From assembly GCF_001522545.3 (NCBI RefSeq), contig NC_031768.1, positions 86,233,385 to 86,297,384 of the forward strand: 64,000 bases of DNA. The letters are read 5' to 3'. The notes under the pieces were generated by a model, which saw only the letters and a list, made by a program, of their open reading frames with translations, had not been told where the DNA came from and did no database searches. The translations under genes were made by a program, and so were the position numbers. The DNA is from Parus major (Eukaryota > Chordata > Aves > Passeriformes > Paridae). The first letter of the stretch is position 1. Every line of letters begins with the position of its first letter. Shown here piece after piece: positions 61,341-64,000 of this stretch.

Positions 61341-64000
61341 AACTAGAGAGGAAAAAAAAAAAAAGGGATTTTAAGTCTAAACCAAATGTGATTTTGTGGG
61401 TTTATTTGCCAGGGTACGTTAGTTCTCCTTGATTTTTGGTATTTGTGTTCATTTTAAATGCTAGCTTAAAATTAGATGTCTTCTTAAGCATAGTAGTAGT
61501 GGTTTTTAAAGTAATAGGGTGATATACTGAGCACCCAAAAAGAGCAGAGATGAACATCAGGAAGAGAAAATAAAATCATGCTTATGTGATGGGCAATTAC
61601 AATTCCAGAGGAAGCCCATGGGGGCATTGCAGAGAGCTTCCTGAAATCAGCCAAAAGGGCCCTGTAAAATTGCTGGGCACTAGCAGGCAGAGTAGTGAGC
61701 ACGTGGCAAAGCATGATTTTGCCACTACATGGACTCTTAGTGTGCCCATGTCCCGAGTGCACTGTGGGAAGTTCTGGTCTCTGCAACACAGGAAGAGTGT
61801 AGTGGGATGAGGAAAAGTGCAGGGAATGGCAACTCAGTGGTTAAAGCAGTAGAACAGCTATTCTGAGAGAGCTATTTTTAAAAGGTCATATCTCTTGAAT
61901 GAGGAGGCAAAGGCTGGAGTGGAATATGACAGACCTTGTTATTCTTCAAATCCCTGGCAGTAGAACCAAGGGGCTTTTAATAAGACTGATAGGAAGTAAG
62001 CCTAAAAGAGACGAGGAAGACCCTTTTCTTCTAATAGCAGATAAAATCTTCAACTGCCATTAGCTCTGTCTGCTGCTGTGCTTTGCATTTGAAGGACAAA
62101 CCTAATAAAAATGTGGGTTCTAAACAGGCAAGATAAACAAAAAGGTAAAGGGGGAGGGAAGGATGAACTGACTTCTAACTGGGATTAGCATGGGATAGTG
62201 TCAGAATCCATCTTTGTGGAAGAAGAGGAGAATCAGCATCTCAGGAGATTAATCTGACACTGTGCACAGATCACTGTATTTTTTTAAGGCGAAGGAACCA
62301 TTATGACAAAATGCACAGACAGCAGTTATGAAATCAAAACAATTCACATTGCAGCTACATGAATGGGCAGAAATTAAACCCTTGTAAGTTGTTGATCCTG
62401 AATTTATCATCTGAACTTAGTGAACTCATGCTACATTTCATCTGCTTTCGTCTCCATCTGTTTGTTCTACAGTGTTACTGAAAAGAGAGACTATGTTATC
62501 AAAAATAGCTGAAATTATAAAATTATGTGTTAAGTAAAACTTGAAGGGGTAATCTAAGGGAATAGAAAAACATGTCACATTTTTCACATAATGATATATC
62601 TTTATTGATTCATTTGTTTTTCTCCTGAATATATGTGAAGAATATTTGCCAGCTAATGTATTTGATTATTTTTTCTTCTGCTTGTTAGTTATTTTACTTA
62701 TAATTGTTAGACTTTTGATTATGAGGGGATATTATTTTCCCCTTCTGTTTAATTTGATCAGAGATAAGAATGGAAATCCATGAATGAAATGCTTGGAGTG
62801 TATTCAGCCTGCAGAAATGGCATGTGCTTATGTGCCAGACCAACTGAAAAGATTCCTACATTCAGCAGTGCCTTCAGGATGTAGTCTTCATGGTGCTACC
62901 ATATCCTTTGCTTCCAAACACATAAGAGGAAAGAAATACCTAAATCAGCAAGTTAAAACACAGGACTAAAGTTATTCTCCCTGCCACACAGAAGCCCAGA
63001 AAATCTTTATGATTCCCATGGAAACACTGACTGCTGTGCAATGTGTTCTGCCTCTGCAAAGTTACAGGGCTTTTCAGCACTCAGTCTAGTGCTGGTCAAA
63101 GTGACATTATACTGCATGAATACAGTAGGTGTACGATTTTAGCATCTCTGCCATGCCTAAGTAGGTATTATTTCTCTATGAATTAGTGCAAATTGATTCC
63201 ACTGATGAGCGCTAATTTAAGAAATTAGCATTTCCTTAGTTTCAAGAGAATAATTTGAGATCAGAACATGACCCATCTTTACAGTATAAGGGGAGTAAAA
63301 CAGCAAAAAGGATTTTCTGGCACTCTCTAGTTGAAATATTGGTGGCAGAGGCCCTTTTGGGGCCTGATTTTCTCACCTAGTCAGAGTTTACAAAAGTCTA
63401 AATGACAGCCATTGTTTTCCTCCAATTCTTGTAGCTTGAGAGTTGTTTATTGCTTCTGTAAATCCTGGGAAAATGTCTCACATTTTTTTTACCTCTGACC
63501 AAAAAAGCAAGCTGGCATTGTCAGGTGTTCTGCTGTTGAAAGGGGAATAGACAGACATGTTTCTGGTTTTACTCACTCTTCCTAGATTAGGTAAAGTTTT
63601 TGGAATTTTCTTTAAAATTGGCTTTGTTTTAAATGAGAAGAGCCCCAGGCCTTCAATAAGGGAAAATGTAGAATACGTTGAACATTAAGTAAAAAAACAA
63701 AACAAAAAAAAAACCCAGTAGACCCAAAATAAATGTTGTGATTTTTGCTACTGAGTGCTCCTTGTCTTGCTTTTGCTGATGTGAATGCCCTTGAAGATTC
63801 TGTACTTTATTTGTAACAGATGCATTATGCAGATTGCTCAAGGAACAGCTATGGCAGGAAGAATATGGGGGAATATACAGTACTGTCAGATAAAGGTCCT
63901 AATAATCTATATAATTTTTATTTTTTTTTAGGATATCCCCTGAGTTTGATACAAAGAGATTTTTGGTTTTCAGTGTCTGGACTAATGAACATAGAATAGA

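Larger units (their letters stand above)
59217..64000 (+). other. CRACR2A: CRACR2A intron continuing past the window
   Basis: Starts with donor gttagt after the Ala-Leu-Lys codons. No exon encoding the next expected coiled-coil segment was found to the right edge. It contains a GAT/ATT microsatellite, a G run (about 60762-60771), repeat copy 2 and an A run near 61351. Confidence 0.6.

Noticed and set aside
59217..64000. Search for the next CRACR2A exon (coiled coil) before the window end
   Set aside because: No acceptor followed by the expected Glu/Lys-rich coding sequence was found; the exon presumably lies to the right.
1..64000. CRISPR arrays, bacterial operons, toxin-antitoxin or phage-defence genes
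   Set aside because: The sequence is vertebrate nuclear DNA; no spaced direct repeats of that kind and no prokaryotic gene structure are present.

Overview
The window is vertebrate nuclear DNA, almost certainly from a bird. It has split genes with GT-AG introns, CpG-island promoters, long AT-rich non-coding stretches, and interspersed repeats dominated by CR1 LINEs and avian-type LTRs. There is no bacterial, plasmid or CRISPR content. Nearly all long open frames are chance frames in CpG islands, tandem repeats or dead CR1 copies; the real coding sequence is in short exons.

Three genes are supported, all on the + strand. (1) TSPAN9, 3' part only (1-3560): the last 10 bases of one exon plus four complete exons encode the end of the third membrane segment through the large extracellular loop, the fourth membrane segment and the C-terminus. 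(2) PARP11, apparently complete: a CpG-island promoter with a likely non-coding first exon at about 16.7-16.87 kb and seven coding exons between 20357 and 27703, giving a 330-residue WWE plus mono-ADP-ribosyltransferase protein. (3) CRACR2A, 5' part only (50495 to beyond 59216): four coding exons encode the EF-hand pair and the start of the coiled coil, and the gene runs off the right edge. A CpG island at 40.7-41.6 kb with a good splice donor is its most likely distal first exon.

Layout: 1-6.1 kb TSPAN9 end and 3' UTR; 6.1-16 kb intergenic, with a purine-rich degenerate tandem repeat (7.76-9.1 kb), a solo LTR (9820-10317), a second LTR piece (about 11.08-11.59 kb) and converging CR1 fragments (13.1-14.15 kb); 16.0-16.65 kb an ACTGGN-type hexamer minisatellite touching the PARP11 CpG island; 16.8-27.7 kb PARP11, with a CR1 in the intron before its catalytic exons; 27.7-40.6 kb 3' UTR and intergenic DNA, with one CR1 apparently inserted inside another (34.7-37.9 kb); 40.7-64 kb CpG island and CRACR2A.

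The genes do not form a pathway unit: a tetraspanin, a mono-ART and a calcium-sensing EF-hand adaptor. The order TSPAN9-PARP11-CRACR2A, all on one strand and without PRMT8 between them, differs from the human order as I know it (TSPAN9+, PRMT8+, CRACR2A-, PARP11-) and suggests an inversion with a breakpoint between about 6 and 16.7 kb. I found no convincing undescribed biological system. The most noteworthy items are that rearrangement, the minisatellite at the PARP11 promoter, the purine-rich repeat and the nested CR1.
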